This document shows positions 54,901 to 64,000 of a DNA stretch of 64,000 bases, one piece after another. The DNA is from Cinclus cinclus (lineage: Eukaryota > Chordata > Aves > Passeriformes > Cinclidae). Location of the stretch: NCBI RefSeq assembly GCF_963662255.1, contig NC_085072.1:2856001-2920000 (forward strand), given 5' to 3'. The number at the start of each line of letters is the position of its first letter. The stretch's first letter is position 1. The position numbers were made by a program, and so were the translations under genes. Below the pieces are notes generated by a model, which was given only the letters and a program-made list of their open reading frames with translations, was not told where the DNA came from and did no database searches.

Positions 54901-57218
54901 TGAAAAAAACTGATAAAAACATGACAAAAACCTGACAAAATCTGACAAAAACCTTAGACACAAAAAAACCTTAAAAAAACCTGACAAAAAGCTGACAAAA
55001 CCGGACAAAACCTGACAAAAACCTTACGACAAAAACCTTAAAAAAATCTGACAAAAAGCTGACAAAAACCTTATAAAACCTGACAAAACCTGACAAAAAC
55101 CTTAAGAAAAAACCTGACAAAAACCTGAAAAAACCTGACAAAACCTGACAAATACCTTACAAAACCTGACAAAAACCTGAAAAAACTTGACAAAACCTGA
55201 CAAAAACCTCAAAAAAAAAATTTAAAATGTACAAAAACCTTATAAAACCTCATAGAGACACACAAGCATCATAAAAACTTCATAAAGACATTCAAAAAGC
55301 CTTACAAAAATGTCACAAAATCCTGAAAAAATCTTGACAAAAACCATGCAGAAATGTTATAAAAACCTTAAAAAGTTTAAAAAACTTCACACAAAACTTA
55401 CAAAAACCTGGAGCGAACACTTTGGTCTCAGCCTAAGCACAAATTAACCTCAGCCTAAGGTTGGATCAATTCTTTCCAAGATTCCCAACATTTTTAGGGA
55501 ATTTTTGGTGGTGTTTAAATCCAGGAATTCTTCCGGGGCACATCCCCGAGGTTCTGGGCCAGCGGGGAAACCTCGTCACGGAATTCCCGCATGGATGAGC
55601 ACGGATCCAGCGCCGGGAGTGGCAGGGAATTGTCACTTTGCTGTGGCCCCGGTGGGACAATGAGGTCAACTCGTGTGTGAGGTTGAAGTTAAGGGATCTC
55701 GACGTGGCTTGGGATGAGTCCTGCTCCTACAGAAGCAGGAGCAAATCCCACACTTGTGGGATTTTAAGGGACAGCAGAGAAGTGACACCTTGGGATTTTA
55801 TTGTCATTTTTCCTCGAGGGGTTTCAACATTTTGATGTCACAAAATTCTGAGATCGACTGCTGCAACCCCTTGGAAAAAGCCAGTTTTGGGGTTTTTAGG
55901 GCATCGTAAGGACCTGGTGCTGTGGGGTGACCTGGAATCCCTTAAATCCCAGCCTGGGCTGGGTGGGAACACCGGAGGTTCCTCGTTTCCTCCTGTCCCC
56001 TTTCCCTGTTCTGTGCTTCATGCTTCATTCCCTATTTCTAATTAGCAGCGTTTTTCCATGGATTAATGATGGATGTGGAGGTGATGTCGCTTCATCACCA
56101 ACCCTAAGGTGTCAGGTGGGGGTAGATCCCCCCTGCAGAAGGTTTTGGTGGTTTAAAAACATTTTAAACTGATTTTATGCAAAAATGTAGAAATGGCTTT
56201 TATCTCAGTCATGGAATCATCCCAGACTGGTTTGAGTGGGAAGGGACCCAGAACTCACCACATTCACCCCAAATCCACATTTTCCACTCTCCCAGGATGC
56301 TCCAAACCCCATCCGTATTTTTAATCTTGATTTCATTCCCTTTTTGCTTGATTTCTTTTTGAACAGTCCTGATTATTTATAAACCATAAATATTCCATTA
56401 TGCTGGTGTTTCAAAGCCAGATAAATCCTTCCAGATTTATCCCTCAACCACATCCAGGAGGGAAGATTTCCCTGCCAGAGCCAAGTTTGTTTCTCCTGAC
56501 GGTCCAAGAAGTTTCTCCTGACCTGGGAAACGCCTGGCACGGGGATGGTGCTGGAACTCCCACCCTTCCTTCCCCAGCGTTCCCGGGGGCTCCAGCAGCG
56601 CAGGGAGCAGCGGGATAAACCCAAGCACTCGGATAAATCCTGACAGGTCTCCTTGTGAACAGCTGAGGTGCTAAATCCGATCTGACATCTCCTGCAGAAC
56701 CTGTTTTTAACAGCTCTAAGCACCAGAGAACACTTTGGGGGGAATTTTGTATGGTTTTCCACCTCTTCCCAAACCACATCCGGCATCACCACATCCCCAG
56801 CATGGCTGGGTGACACAGAACCCTCCAAATTCCTACTTGTGCAGCCAGATTCCCATCCTGGAGCATGGGATGGCTCAGATTTCCCCAATATCCCAAAGAC
56901 TCGAGGTGAGGAAGGGTCCCAGTAGGGTTAGAGAGGGGTTAGAGGAAAAGGAAAGCTCAGTACCCAACTCATGCCTGGTGGTGGCTGCTGGAGCCCTCTC
57001 GGCAGCGGCGCTGGTGCTGGCGGCAGTGCTGCTGGTGGTGGTTGTGGTTGTGGTGGTGGTTGTGGTGGTGGTTGTGGTGTCGGTGGTTGTAGGACTGGTT
57101 GTAGGACTGATTGTAGGACTGGTTGTAGGACTGATTGTAGGACTGGTTGTAGGACTGGTTTCAGGACTGGTTTCAGGACTGGTTTCCTCCACTGCAGTTG
57201 GAGGTGGCCCAGTTGCCT
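41350..57218 (-). CDS. NFASC: Neurofascin, 3' part of gene (seven exons seen), 5' end outside window
   Basis: Minus-strand exons, all GT-AG with matching phases, code in order for a Thr/Ser/Pro mucin-like segment, the fifth FNIII domain, the membrane helix ([19 protein letters not shown] then [12 protein letters not shown]), the tail [18 protein letters not shown], an optional RSLE, and a last exon with FIGQY and the terminus NAIYSLA. These are diagnostic of neurofascin, an L1-family adhesion protein. The mucin plus fifth FNIII layout is that of the neuronal NF186 form, which gathers sodium channels at nodes and the axon initial segment through ankyrin-G binding to FIGQY. The terminal SLA is a known PDZ-type contact. 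Ig domains and FNIII 1-4 must lie beyond 64000. CNTN2 follows downstream on the same strand. Confidence 0.95.
41740..42085 (+). repeat. Degenerate CTCAATTTCTTA-type repeat
   Basis: Loose 12-14 bp units of CCTCAATTTCTTA, old and irregular. Confidence 0.7.
44040..44051 (-). CDS. NFASC: NFASC 12-nt RSLE microexon
   Basis: The minus strand reads GAAG|GTCTCTTGAAAG|GTAGGA. With the preceding AG and following C it translates exactly to Arg-Ser-Leu-Glu and keeps the frame, giving [15 protein letters not shown]; skipping gives [12 protein letters not shown]1-family genes are known to carry this alternatively spliced RSLE cassette, which creates a YRSL endocytic (AP-2) signal and is included mainly in neurons. 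A pyrimidine-rich tract with a TGC lies 20-70 nt upstream on the minus strand, as is usual for regulated microexons. Confidence 0.85.
45515..45585 (+). repeat. 15-bp GGGAATCCCTGTGGG microsatellite
   Basis: Five to six copies of GGGAATCCCTGTGGG with small changes. Confidence 0.9.
46205..46610 (+). repeat. Tandem duplication, about 235-bp copies
   Basis: CTGATCCCAACAGAACTTT, the ACTCCAGAAA...CCCT...AGGCTG segment, GTGTCA and TGGGAGCTGTCC recur in the same order from about 46215 and about 46452. Confidence 0.75.
46840..46909 (-). CDS. NFASC: NFASC exon: juxtamembrane cytoplasmic tail
   Basis: 70 nt reading [18 protein letters not shown] then GSFDY, ending with the split codon AG. The Tyr at its end becomes part of a YRSL sorting motif if the microexon is included. 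Confidence 0.95.
47044..47400 (+). repeat. TTACAAAGGGG minisatellite, 11-12 bp unit
   Basis: About 30 units of GGGGTTTACAAA or GGGGTTACAAA. It fills most of the 660-bp NFASC intron between the transmembrane and juxtamembrane exons. Confidence 0.97.
47570..47701 (-). CDS. NFASC: NFASC exon: transmembrane helix
   Basis: Reads [20 protein letters not shown], then a hydrophobic helix and the basic stop-transfer [12 protein letters not shown]. Near-identical to mammalian neurofascin. Flanked on both sides by minisatellites (47044-47400 and 47800-48325). Confidence 0.97.
47800..48325 (+). repeat. GGTGATTTTTTTGGTGG T/G-rich minisatellite
   Basis: Irregular units of GTGCTTTATTGGTGATTTTT and GGTGGTTTATTGG. 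Starts about 100 bp from the transmembrane exon. On the minus (transcribed) strand it is A/C-rich. Confidence 0.92.
48775..49065 (+). repeat. 12-bp GGAATGACAACG minisatellite
   Basis: About 24 units of GGAATGACAACG, GGAATGACAATG, GGAAGGACAACA or GGAATGAGAACA. Open frames across it (Asn/Asp or Met/Thr/Gly-rich) are artefacts of the 12-bp period. Confidence 0.97.
50255..50420 (+). repeat. About 33-bp repeat with a 21-nt G run
   Basis: Four to five units of TTCCCAAAAAACAGGGGATA with AATCCACC; in the last unit the GGGG is expanded to 21 G (50372-50392). Confidence 0.93.
50790..51130 (-). mobile_element. CR1 fragment, second subfamily
   Basis: Shares GGATCATCGAGCCCAAGCTG, GAGCACTCAGTGCCA, CCTCCAGGGACGGGCACTCC and TTAGGGAGTTGTGCAGAGCC with 18340-18775. 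It lies in the NFASC intron upstream of the transmembrane exon. Confidence 0.75.
53141..53296 (-). CDS. NFASC: NFASC exon: second half of fifth FNIII domain
   Basis: Reads [51 protein letters not shown]. Acceptor TCCCCAG, donor GTGAGA. A minisatellite starts about 100 bp upstream in the transcript. Confidence 0.94.
53400..53775 (+). repeat. About 48-bp minisatellite beside the FNIII-5 exon
   Basis: Units of GGAGCTGCTGGTTTGGGGTC followed by ATTTCCCAAACCAA or AGTACTCTGGGGACAA, arranged as alternating higher-order pairs. Confidence 0.95.
53776..54706. other. NFASC: NFASC intron between the FNIII-5 exons
   Basis: Apart from the minisatellite at its left, no repeat or exon was recognised. Confidence 0.55.
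54707..54823 (-). CDS. NFASC: NFASC exon: first half of fifth FNIII domain
   Basis: Reads [39 protein letters not shown]. The WANITW and GTDFVV segments are typical of this neurofascin domain; NGS and NIT are sequons. Acceptor CCCCCAG, donor GTAAGC. Confidence 0.94.
54890..55420 (+). repeat. A-rich CCTGACAAAA minisatellite
   Basis: About 530 bp of CCTGACAAAACCTGACAAAA and CCTTACAAAA units; starts about 65 bp upstream (in the transcript) of the first FNIII-5 exon, so it overlaps its branch-point zone. On the transcribed strand it is T/G-rich. Confidence 0.95.
55421..56963. other. NFASC: NFASC intron downstream of the mucin exon
   Basis: Contains one CR1 fragment (56208). No exon recognised. 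Confidence 0.55.
56208..56340 (-). mobile_element. CR1 fragment
   Basis: TCATGGAATCATCCCAGACT, GGTTTGAGTGGGAAGGGACC and CCCAGGATGCTCCAAACCCC show a decayed CR1 3' end. Confidence 0.55.
56964..57218 (-). CDS. NFASC: NFASC exon: mucin-like (PAT) segment
   Basis: 84 codons plus split codons at both ends. Reads [20 protein letters not shown], then [12 protein letters not shown] repeats, a run of 15 Thr after Asp, [15 protein letters not shown] and TTRHEL. Donor GTACTG. Expected to carry dense O-glycans and act as an extended stalk in NF186. The Thr run uses ACC and ACA codons. Confidence 0.9.
57040..57185 (+). repeat. NFASC: Coding minisatellite in the NFASC mucin exon
   Basis: Plus strand has units of GGACTGGTTGTA/GGACTGATTGTA (12-bp, coding the Ser-Pro-Thr-Thr/Ile tetrapeptide) next to a GGT/TGT run coding poly-Thr. 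Periods keep the frame. Confidence 0.92.
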
Positions 57219-58374
57219 CTGGGAGAGGGAAACACTGGCTTTGTACCTGAGGTGGCATCCCCTGGACACTGCCCTCCCCAGAATGGCACGGCATGGAGTA
57301 AATCCCACTGGGAATGCACGGCTGGACCCCTTTTCCTGTCCCTGGCCCCTTGCAGGGATGGCCTGGGTTGATTCCAGGGACTGGAAAAAATCCCACTGGG
57401 AACATGAGGCTGAATCCCTTTTCCTGTCCCCCTGAACCCACCCCAGGGGCTGGAGAGGTGCTGGGGCTGCTCCCATTCCCCCAGTTCGATCCCAAACCCA
57501 ATCCCAAACCCAAACCTAAACCTAAGTTTGTCCTCTGCCTTTTCCCTGCCCATCACCCTCTGGGATAAACCAGCCTGCAAAAATGCAGCTGAAGGGATGC
57601 ACAGGTTTGTCCTCATCCCATTGTCCCACCGCATCCCAGGAAACGGGATTTAGCTCGAAGAAAAGGCACTAATCCCATTTGTAGGGCGAGTCGGAATTCC
57701 ATTAATCCAGCAGCCCCTGGACTACACCTCCAGCTTTGCTTTTTCCAGTCTGGAGAAGGAGCAGCTTCGGCATCGAGGGGGATTTAACTGGCGGGGGAGG
57801 GAGGGTTGGAGCCTGGGCAGCGCTGCCTCTCCCAATTTCCATTGAAATGGAACACCTCGAGCTGTCCAGGGCGATAACTGGGAGCGGTTTGTTTGTTAAT
57901 TGTCTCACTTGGGCTGTGATTCCAAGGAAAAGCGGAAATGTGCTCCAAGGAAAGGGGGAAATGTGTCCTTTAACCCACCCTGAGTGGGATGAGGGTCCCA
58001 CCGGGAGGGAGGGGGGCTCTGGTTGGGGCTGGAATATTCCAGCAGAAAATACAGCTGGAGTTCTGCTCCAAATACCGAAGGTGACTCCGGAGGGACCCAC
58101 CCTGGGATGCTCAGGTTAAATTATATTTATCATCATTATTCCTGTGATTCCAAATCCCTCTGATGGGCGAAGGGAACCAGACTTTATAAACATCACCCCC
58201 TAATTAGAACGGCTCTAGGGAAGCACTTTAAAACCAGTCTCAGGATCAAGCCAGGTTTTTCTTTCCCACTTGGCCCACCCCCAAGGAGACCAAATCCCTG
58301 TAACTCAGCACCCAAAGGCTGAGAGGGGCAGGAGCTCACTCCTGGAATTAGAGCACAGGTGAAAGCACCAGCCC

Positions 58375-58720
58375 AGCTCAGGGGTGCCCCCAGAGCACTC
58401 CCAGCTCCTCAAAGTGCCCCCAGAGCAGCCACAATCCCCCCAAAACTCTCATCCCAGCCCCAGATGTGCTCCCAGAGCAGCCACGGTCACCCCCAAACTC
58501 CAGGCCAGCCTCAGGGATACCCCCAGAGCACCCCTGGTTCCTCAAAATGCCCCAGGAGCAGCCACAGTTACCCCAAAACTCCAGCCCATACCCAGAGGTG
58601 CCACCAGAGAACCCCCAGCTCTTTAAAAGCACCAACCCAGCCCCAGGAGCAGCCACAGTCACCCCAAAAACCCCATGCGGCCCCTGGAGCAGCCACAGTC
58701 ACCCCAAAAAACCCTCCCGG
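58375..58720 (+). repeat. About 48-96 bp minisatellite, CCCCAGAGCAGCCAC
   Basis: Repeating CCCCCAGAGCAGCCACAGTC, ACCCCAAAACTCCAGCCC and CCAGAGCACCCC blocks in a loose higher-order pattern. Confidence 0.9.
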
Positions 58721-59744
58721 TCCTGACCCCACAGCATCCCCATCTCATGCACCCCGATCCGAAGCCCCCCGGTGCACAGCCCGTCCCTGCCCCAGCCGGG
58801 GGAGGTGACAGGGAGGGGACACGTCCAAAGGCTCGGCTTTGCCCTCGCGTGTTCATGGTGAGCCCAAAAAAAAAAAAAAAACAAAAGGATTTTCGTGTTT
58901 TGCCCTTCTGAGTTTGTTCCACAAGGACTTTGCTAAAAGCTTTTCCTGCTTTCCTTGGGATTTGTCCCCATCCATCTCCCGTGACTCCTGGCGGGTTTGT
59001 GGGGTTAAGAGATTGGTGTCGTCGGGTTAATGTCCCCATTAACGGGATGGAGACGCTCCGGGGGCTAGGGACAATCAGGGATCAGCTAATGCAGGCTGGG
59101 CATTCCCATGGGAATCCCAGCTCCCTTCGGAGGAAAACGAGACCTCCAAAGGCACAAAGTGACTTTGGGGAAGGCAGGGGCCGGCGGAAAACCCGGCACG
59201 GTTTTCCAGCTTCCATCGAGGCCTCCCAGGAGCAGCAGAAATTCGGTTTTAATGTTCCTCCAGATTTCAGATGGGAAGGGATTATCCGGGATAAATCCCA
59301 GCCTCGCTAAGCCTGGTGCGGGATCTCTTCTCTGAGAATCCCTCACGTACCCAAATCCTCCGGAATTCTGCCCGGCTTGGAGCACCGAGATGAGCTGGCA
59401 GCGATTCCAGGCGGGATTTGCCCTCCCTGCCCCACTTCCCTGGATCTGGGGGAAGCGATCCCCGGGAGCGGAGCCGTCACTTCCCATCGGGATAACTCAG
59501 GCTGGCTCCCGAGCGAGATCCGGGAGGGGATGAAAATCATCCTGGCAGGAGCAAGGACGGGTGAAGAGTAGGATGGGGTGAGCTGGAAAACTCGGGGAGG
59601 GGAGGGCTGGGATTTGATCCTCAACCCCACCGGGATGCGAGGCTGCGACATCGTTTGGGTTTAAATGTGAAATGGGGGCGGGAGGAGATTTGGGGTGGGG
59701 GAGATTGGGGGCCTTGAAATCCATTCCCTAATGAGGGTTGGGGG

Positions 59745-60235
59745 ATCCCAGAGATCACGGGGAACTCAGGGATCTGATATCTCCCAAAGAAAAGGGGTCT
59801 CAGGGATCAGAGGGATCCCAGGGATCCCATGGATCCAATATCCCCCAAAGAAAAGGGATCAGAGGGATTCCAGGGATCCCAGGGATCCAATATCCCCCAA
59901 AGAAAAGGGATCAGCGGGATCCTAGGGATCCCAGGGATCCAATATCCCCCAAAGAAAAGGGATCAGAGGGATCCTAGGGATCCCATGGATCCAATATCCT
60001 CCAAAGAAAAGGGATCAGAGGGATTCCAGGGATCCCAGGGATCCAACATCCTCCAAAGAAAAGGGATCAGCGGGATCCTAGGGATCCCAGGGATCCCAGG
60101 GATCCAATATCCCCCAAAGAAAAGGGATCAGAGGGATCCTAGGGATCTCAGGGATCAGAGGGATCCCAGGGATCATGAGGATCAAGGGGGATCTCAGGGA
60201 TCCCATGGATCCCCCAAAGGAAAGGGATCTCAGCC
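59745..60235 (+). repeat. About 57-66 bp minisatellite rich in GGATCC
   Basis: Seven to eight units of AATATCCCCCAAAGAAAAGG, GATCAGAGGGATCCTAGG and GATCCCAGGGATCC. Alternation of GGGATCC and GGATCCC makes each unit self-complementary in part. Confidence 0.95.
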
Positions 60236-63200
60236 ATCCCAGAGTCCCTTCCCGGGGTCACCTCTCACTGCCACCAAAAGTGACGAAGATCCCAAATGGA
60301 GACAGGAGACCCAGGCTGGCATTCCCAGATCTTTGGGAATCCTGGAAATCCCAACCACGCTCCTAAAAACAGCCACCATGTTCCAGACTTGACATTCCCG
60401 AGCTTTGTGGAGGAGCTGAAGTTTTCTTCCTGCATTCTCAGGGCTTGGATGGAAATTTTGGCGACAAGGACGGAGCACCTGGAATTTGTAGGATGGGGGG
60501 GAAATACCCCCCTTTTCCAAAAGAGAGCAGCCACTTTCCCCATCCCTGGGAAATTGCTCCAAGAAGGAAGAAATCACCTGGGAAATTCAGATTTAAAACC
60601 ACCAGCAGCAATTCCCAGCTCTTGATCCCATTTTAGCCGAACCAAACTTCCTGGAAAGAGCCAAACAAGCACTCAGCTCTTTAATTGCCTCCCTTTCAAG
60701 GCTTTTTCTATCTCCAAGATCCATTATTCCCTCTCAGGGAGAGATGGGGGAAAGATGATGGATTGAGGATGCAGCAATTAATAATTTCACTAATGAGAGA
60801 TGCTGAGCTCTTCGCTGCCTCCCCAGCCAGGAGTGGAGCAGTAAAAAATGGATCCCAGCCTTCCACAAAAATGTGTTTGAAGCTCAGACTAGGAGAAAAA
60901 AAATCCTGGAGAGGAAGAATCCTAAGGGAAAAATGGGATTTTTTTAAAGGAAGCTCTAAGGAAAAGACACATATCCTGCTCAGAGTAGGATAATTCAGAG
61001 AAAAGTGGCTTTTTTTTTAACTAAATCCAGGAAACAATCCCAATCTCTGCTGCTTTTTAATTATTTAAAGACGCTTTTAATGTGTTGTTGGGCTGCAGAA
61101 CAGCTTTCCCTGGGGTGTGTCTACAAAATAATGAGGCTTGGAGAAATTGGGATGAATTTTTCATGATTTTTGATGATTGGGCTGAGGACATTGGGGGAGA
61201 TTTATTTTTAATTCTCCTGGTTTTTACCAACAGAATGGAATTGGGAATCCTTGGCTGTGAAGTGCTGAAAATCCAGCGTGGAAAGAGAAGAAATTGAAGA
61301 AGAGAAACGGGTGATGGGACACAAAGAGAGGGCTGAGCAATTCCTTCTGTTTCTAAAAGGAAAAATGGGATTTTTTTCCCTCAAATTCCCATTTATGGAC
61401 AGAGAAAAGTCAGGATTTTCCCTCTGATTCTAAACCAAATTTCTTTATGGTCCCTGATGAAGTTCTTTCCATGAGGATGAAGAATTAAAAATCCAGTTTT
61501 GGATTATTTTTTCTCACTCAGAGCATAAATAAAAGCTCATTTTTAACCTTCTCTTTTCCCCAGATCTCCTCTCCTGTTGTCCAAAGCCTGGTTTAGGAAA
61601 GGTGAATCCTTTCCTGAGGGAAAATCCCTGCACTTCACTTCGATTCCATCACCTGCTCTGGTCCCTCCTGGTCCTGACCCTGCCTGTGGCAGCTTTTCCC
61701 TGGAAAAGGAACATTTCCATTCCCTGTCAGCAGCAGGAGAATTTCCCTGCAATTCAGGACAAATTCCATAAAAATCCGCCCGATCTGGGTCATCCAGCAG
61801 AGGTGGGAAAGGTCAGGGAGCATTTCCTGGGATTTGTTGGGAAGAGAAACATCCTCCTGAGACCGAGGAGGTTTGAGGAGAAACGAGATCCAGCTCTGGG
61901 ATGGGAGAGGGAAATTTCCATGCCCTAAATCCTCTCCTGGAGCCTGGAATGGGGAGGAAGATGAGGCAGCAATTCCCGACCTCCAGCTCCACTTCCCAAC
62001 TCTCAGCCCATTCCAAAGTGTTATTTCTCCTTTTTGGAAAGGGGAAAAGGGAGAGATGAGCTCTGGATAATTGGAAGATTATCCCTGAAATCACAAATAA
62101 TTCCAGTGGGGCAAAAAAAATGAAGCTGGGAATGAATTGGTGCTGGGAGGATGAAGAGATCAGCGAGTGATTCCAGAGTTCAGCAAAACCCTCTGGAAGC
62201 AGAAAAGGACTTGAGGTGATCCTGAGCCACAAAGAAAATTCAGATTCTGGTGGATGAGCCAATCCCTGGATGCAGAAGGAGCTGCAGGAGAGGATGGTCC
62301 TGATCCCAAGGGTTTTTATGTGCATTTCCAGGGATTTTTTGTTGATTTCCAGAAATTTTTTGCGTTAATTTTCAGGATTTTTATGTGCATTTCCAGGATT
62401 TTAAAGTGCATTTTAAGGTCCACACCACCTAAAACTGACCAATCTGTTATTCCTACTTTTTTTTTTTTTTTTTTTTTTTTTTGGGGTGGGGGAGAAGGTG
62501 GAGGAAGAGAAAAAGGCGAGAAGGAGAAAGATTGAACAGGCATCTGTTCAGGAAGAGGGGGAAAAAAGCAAAATAATATCAGGAACAGACATCGCTGCAA
62601 CAAAATCCAAGGAAAAGGAACATCCACGAGGCAGGAAAGTGAATCCTGCACTTGGATCCATGGGAAAACCTTTCCTGGGAAGTTGTTCCTGCTTGGAATG
62701 TGCTGAGGCAAAGCAGGACCTGTTGAGAGCCCTTGGGGTCCGGGGAATCAGGAGCTGCTTCTGCTCCCAAAAAAAGTTTTTTTGGGATGAGTTTGGGGCT
62801 GGCTGCATCCCCTGCTAGGTTATTCCCACATTCCTGAGCTAGGAAAAGGTTGGGAAAAAGCTCTTCCTCTGTTTAGGTCTAAACCTAATAAAAACCGGTT
62901 TTGGCACCGAATTTCATCTCGGTTTTTCCTTGCTCGTCCCATCTGATTTAAACTCCACATCTGGAGAAGCATGTTAATGACTTTAATTTCCTTATTTTCC
63001 TGCTTATTTTCCTTAAATCCCAGCCTCATCTTTCCCTCGGCTTGGCAGGAAGTCCCATCAAAGTGAGCAAAACTCATTGATTTGTGTTGGACCTCGTGTT
63101 TGGACGGCAAATTTCTGTGATAAGGGAGTAAATGATGTAAATTTTATGGGGTTTTTTTGCTTTTTGACAGCCAAACTTTGTCTGTTTGGCAGCTCCAGCT

Positions 63201-63824
63201 GCCACATCCTCACCCCAAACCTCACAGCTGGGATTCCTTATCTTGTCCAACAGGTTTGGGATTTTCCTTGCTCATCCCTGCTGATTTAAACTCTGCATCT
63301 GGAGGAGTCTGGCGAGAAGAATGTGGGAAATGCGTGTCGGGTGTGTGGAAATCAGAATTTTCTAAATGTGTGAGATGTGGGAATCCTTCTCTGGGTGACT
63401 TGGAATTGTGCAGGGCGGCGCTGGGATAACCGGGATCGGTTTTTCCATGGAAGCGGCAGGAGGAGGAGCTGTCCCTGGTGCTGCAATAAGTCTCTCCCTG
63501 CTCCCAATTTTTGGGAATTGCGAGGAGGGCAAAGCCAGCAGAAGGCTCCATGCAAAACATGCACAGCTCAAATTCCCGTTCAACCCTTCCAATGGACACC
63601 GAGAATGGGAGGAATTTCTTGGATCAAAGCCCTGGGAGAACTACTGGGAATCCCAACCCTAAAAAAAAAAAAAATCCCAAATCTCCAGCTGCAACCCCAC
63701 AGGGGCTGGAAGGGATCCCGTGGAACCAGGAATGTTCTGTGGTTTGTGGGGTGGGGATGGAGAGAGTTAAAAAGGGAGAGGGGTTTGTGCAGAGCTGGGT
63801 TAAAAATCCTCTCTGGGAGAGGGA

Positions 63825-64000
63825 AAAGCTTTTTTTATAGGGAAAAAAATCTTTAATAGGAAAAAACCACCCTTTTTAATAAGGAAAAAGACCTCTGTAA
63901 TAGGGAAAAAACCCTCTTTCATATGGGGAAAAAAACCTCTGAAACAGGGGGAAAAGTCTTTTTTAATAGGGGAAAACCCTTCAGTAATAGGGGAAAACTC
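63825..64000 (+). repeat. AATAGGGAAAAAACC array running out of the window
   Basis: About 24-bp units of TAATAGGGAAAAAACCCTCT; still continuing at position 64000. Confidence 0.93.

Larger units (their letters stand above)
57219..64000. other. NFASC: NFASC intron upstream of the mucin exon
   Basis: Nothing with FNIII or Ig sequence in usable phase was found. It holds an AAACCC-type hexamer run (57480-57525), minisatellites at 58375-58720, 59745-60235 and 63825-64000, T runs, and an AT-rich block near 60680-60800. Confidence 0.55.

Noticed and set aside
57219..64000. Possible further NFASC FNIII exons
   Set aside because: I looked for a minus-strand exon ending with one spare base (to match the mucin exon) and carrying FNIII residues; none was convincing, so I leave the region as intron.
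1..64000. Bacterial-type operon, phage, toxin or defence system
   Set aside because: Everything recognisable is vertebrate: spliced neural genes, CR1 elements and minisatellites. No such system is present.

Overview
The window is vertebrate nuclear DNA, almost certainly from a bird. The genes are split into short exons with GT-AG introns, several truncated CR1 (chicken repeat 1) retroposons are present, and the reconstructed proteins match avian and mammalian neural genes. The very high density of short-unit GC-rich tandem repeats suggests a bird microchromosome, possibly of a songbird; that last point is an inference from sequence style only.

Three genes are present, in the order TMEM81 (+), CNTN2 (-), NFASC (-). 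This is the conserved block known from human 1q32, read in the opposite direction. TMEM81 (672-2027) is a single-exon type I membrane protein with an Ig domain; a translated tandem repeat of about 197 residues is inserted behind its signal peptide. CNTN2 (contactin-2, axonin-1, TAG-1) is complete: 22 coding exons between 23385 and 6843 join without any phase conflict into 1036 codons plus stop, encoding a signal peptide, six Ig domains, four fibronectin III domains and a GPI-anchor signal. NFASC (neurofascin) is represented by its 3' part: the Thr-rich mucin-like exon, the fifth FNIII domain (two exons), the transmembrane exon, a cytoplasmic exon, a 12-nt RSLE microexon and the last exon with the FIGQY ankyrin-binding motif. 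Its 5' part lies beyond position 64000, and a 3' UTR of about 6 kb runs down to about 35370.

Layout: 1-671 upstream of TMEM81; 2028-6842 the convergent TMEM81/CNTN2 spacer with a triplicated block and a 0.6 kb pyrimidine array; 6843-23434 CNTN2 coding exons; 23435-32591 the first CNTN2 intron (proposed), with a perfect-period 60-bp x 9 array at its 3' splice site; 32220-33020 a GC/CpG-rich candidate CNTN2 promoter and first exon; 33020-35370 the CNTN2/NFASC spacer; 35370-41349 NFASC 3' UTR; 41350-57218 NFASC exons; 57219-64000 NFASC intron.

CNTN2 and NFASC act in the same setting. Both are Ig-superfamily adhesion proteins of axons and myelinating glia: neurofascin works at nodes and paranodes, contactin-2 at juxtaparanodes. 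TMEM81 is unrelated in function; it is reported as a sperm fertilisation factor. No bacterial, phage or mobile defence system is present, and I found no new multi-gene system. The most interesting material is the repeat-expanded TMEM81 ectodomain, the NFASC RSLE microexon, the repeat-rich NFASC mucin exon, and the many minisatellites placed against splice sites, in the NFASC 3' UTR and at the CNTN2 start exon.
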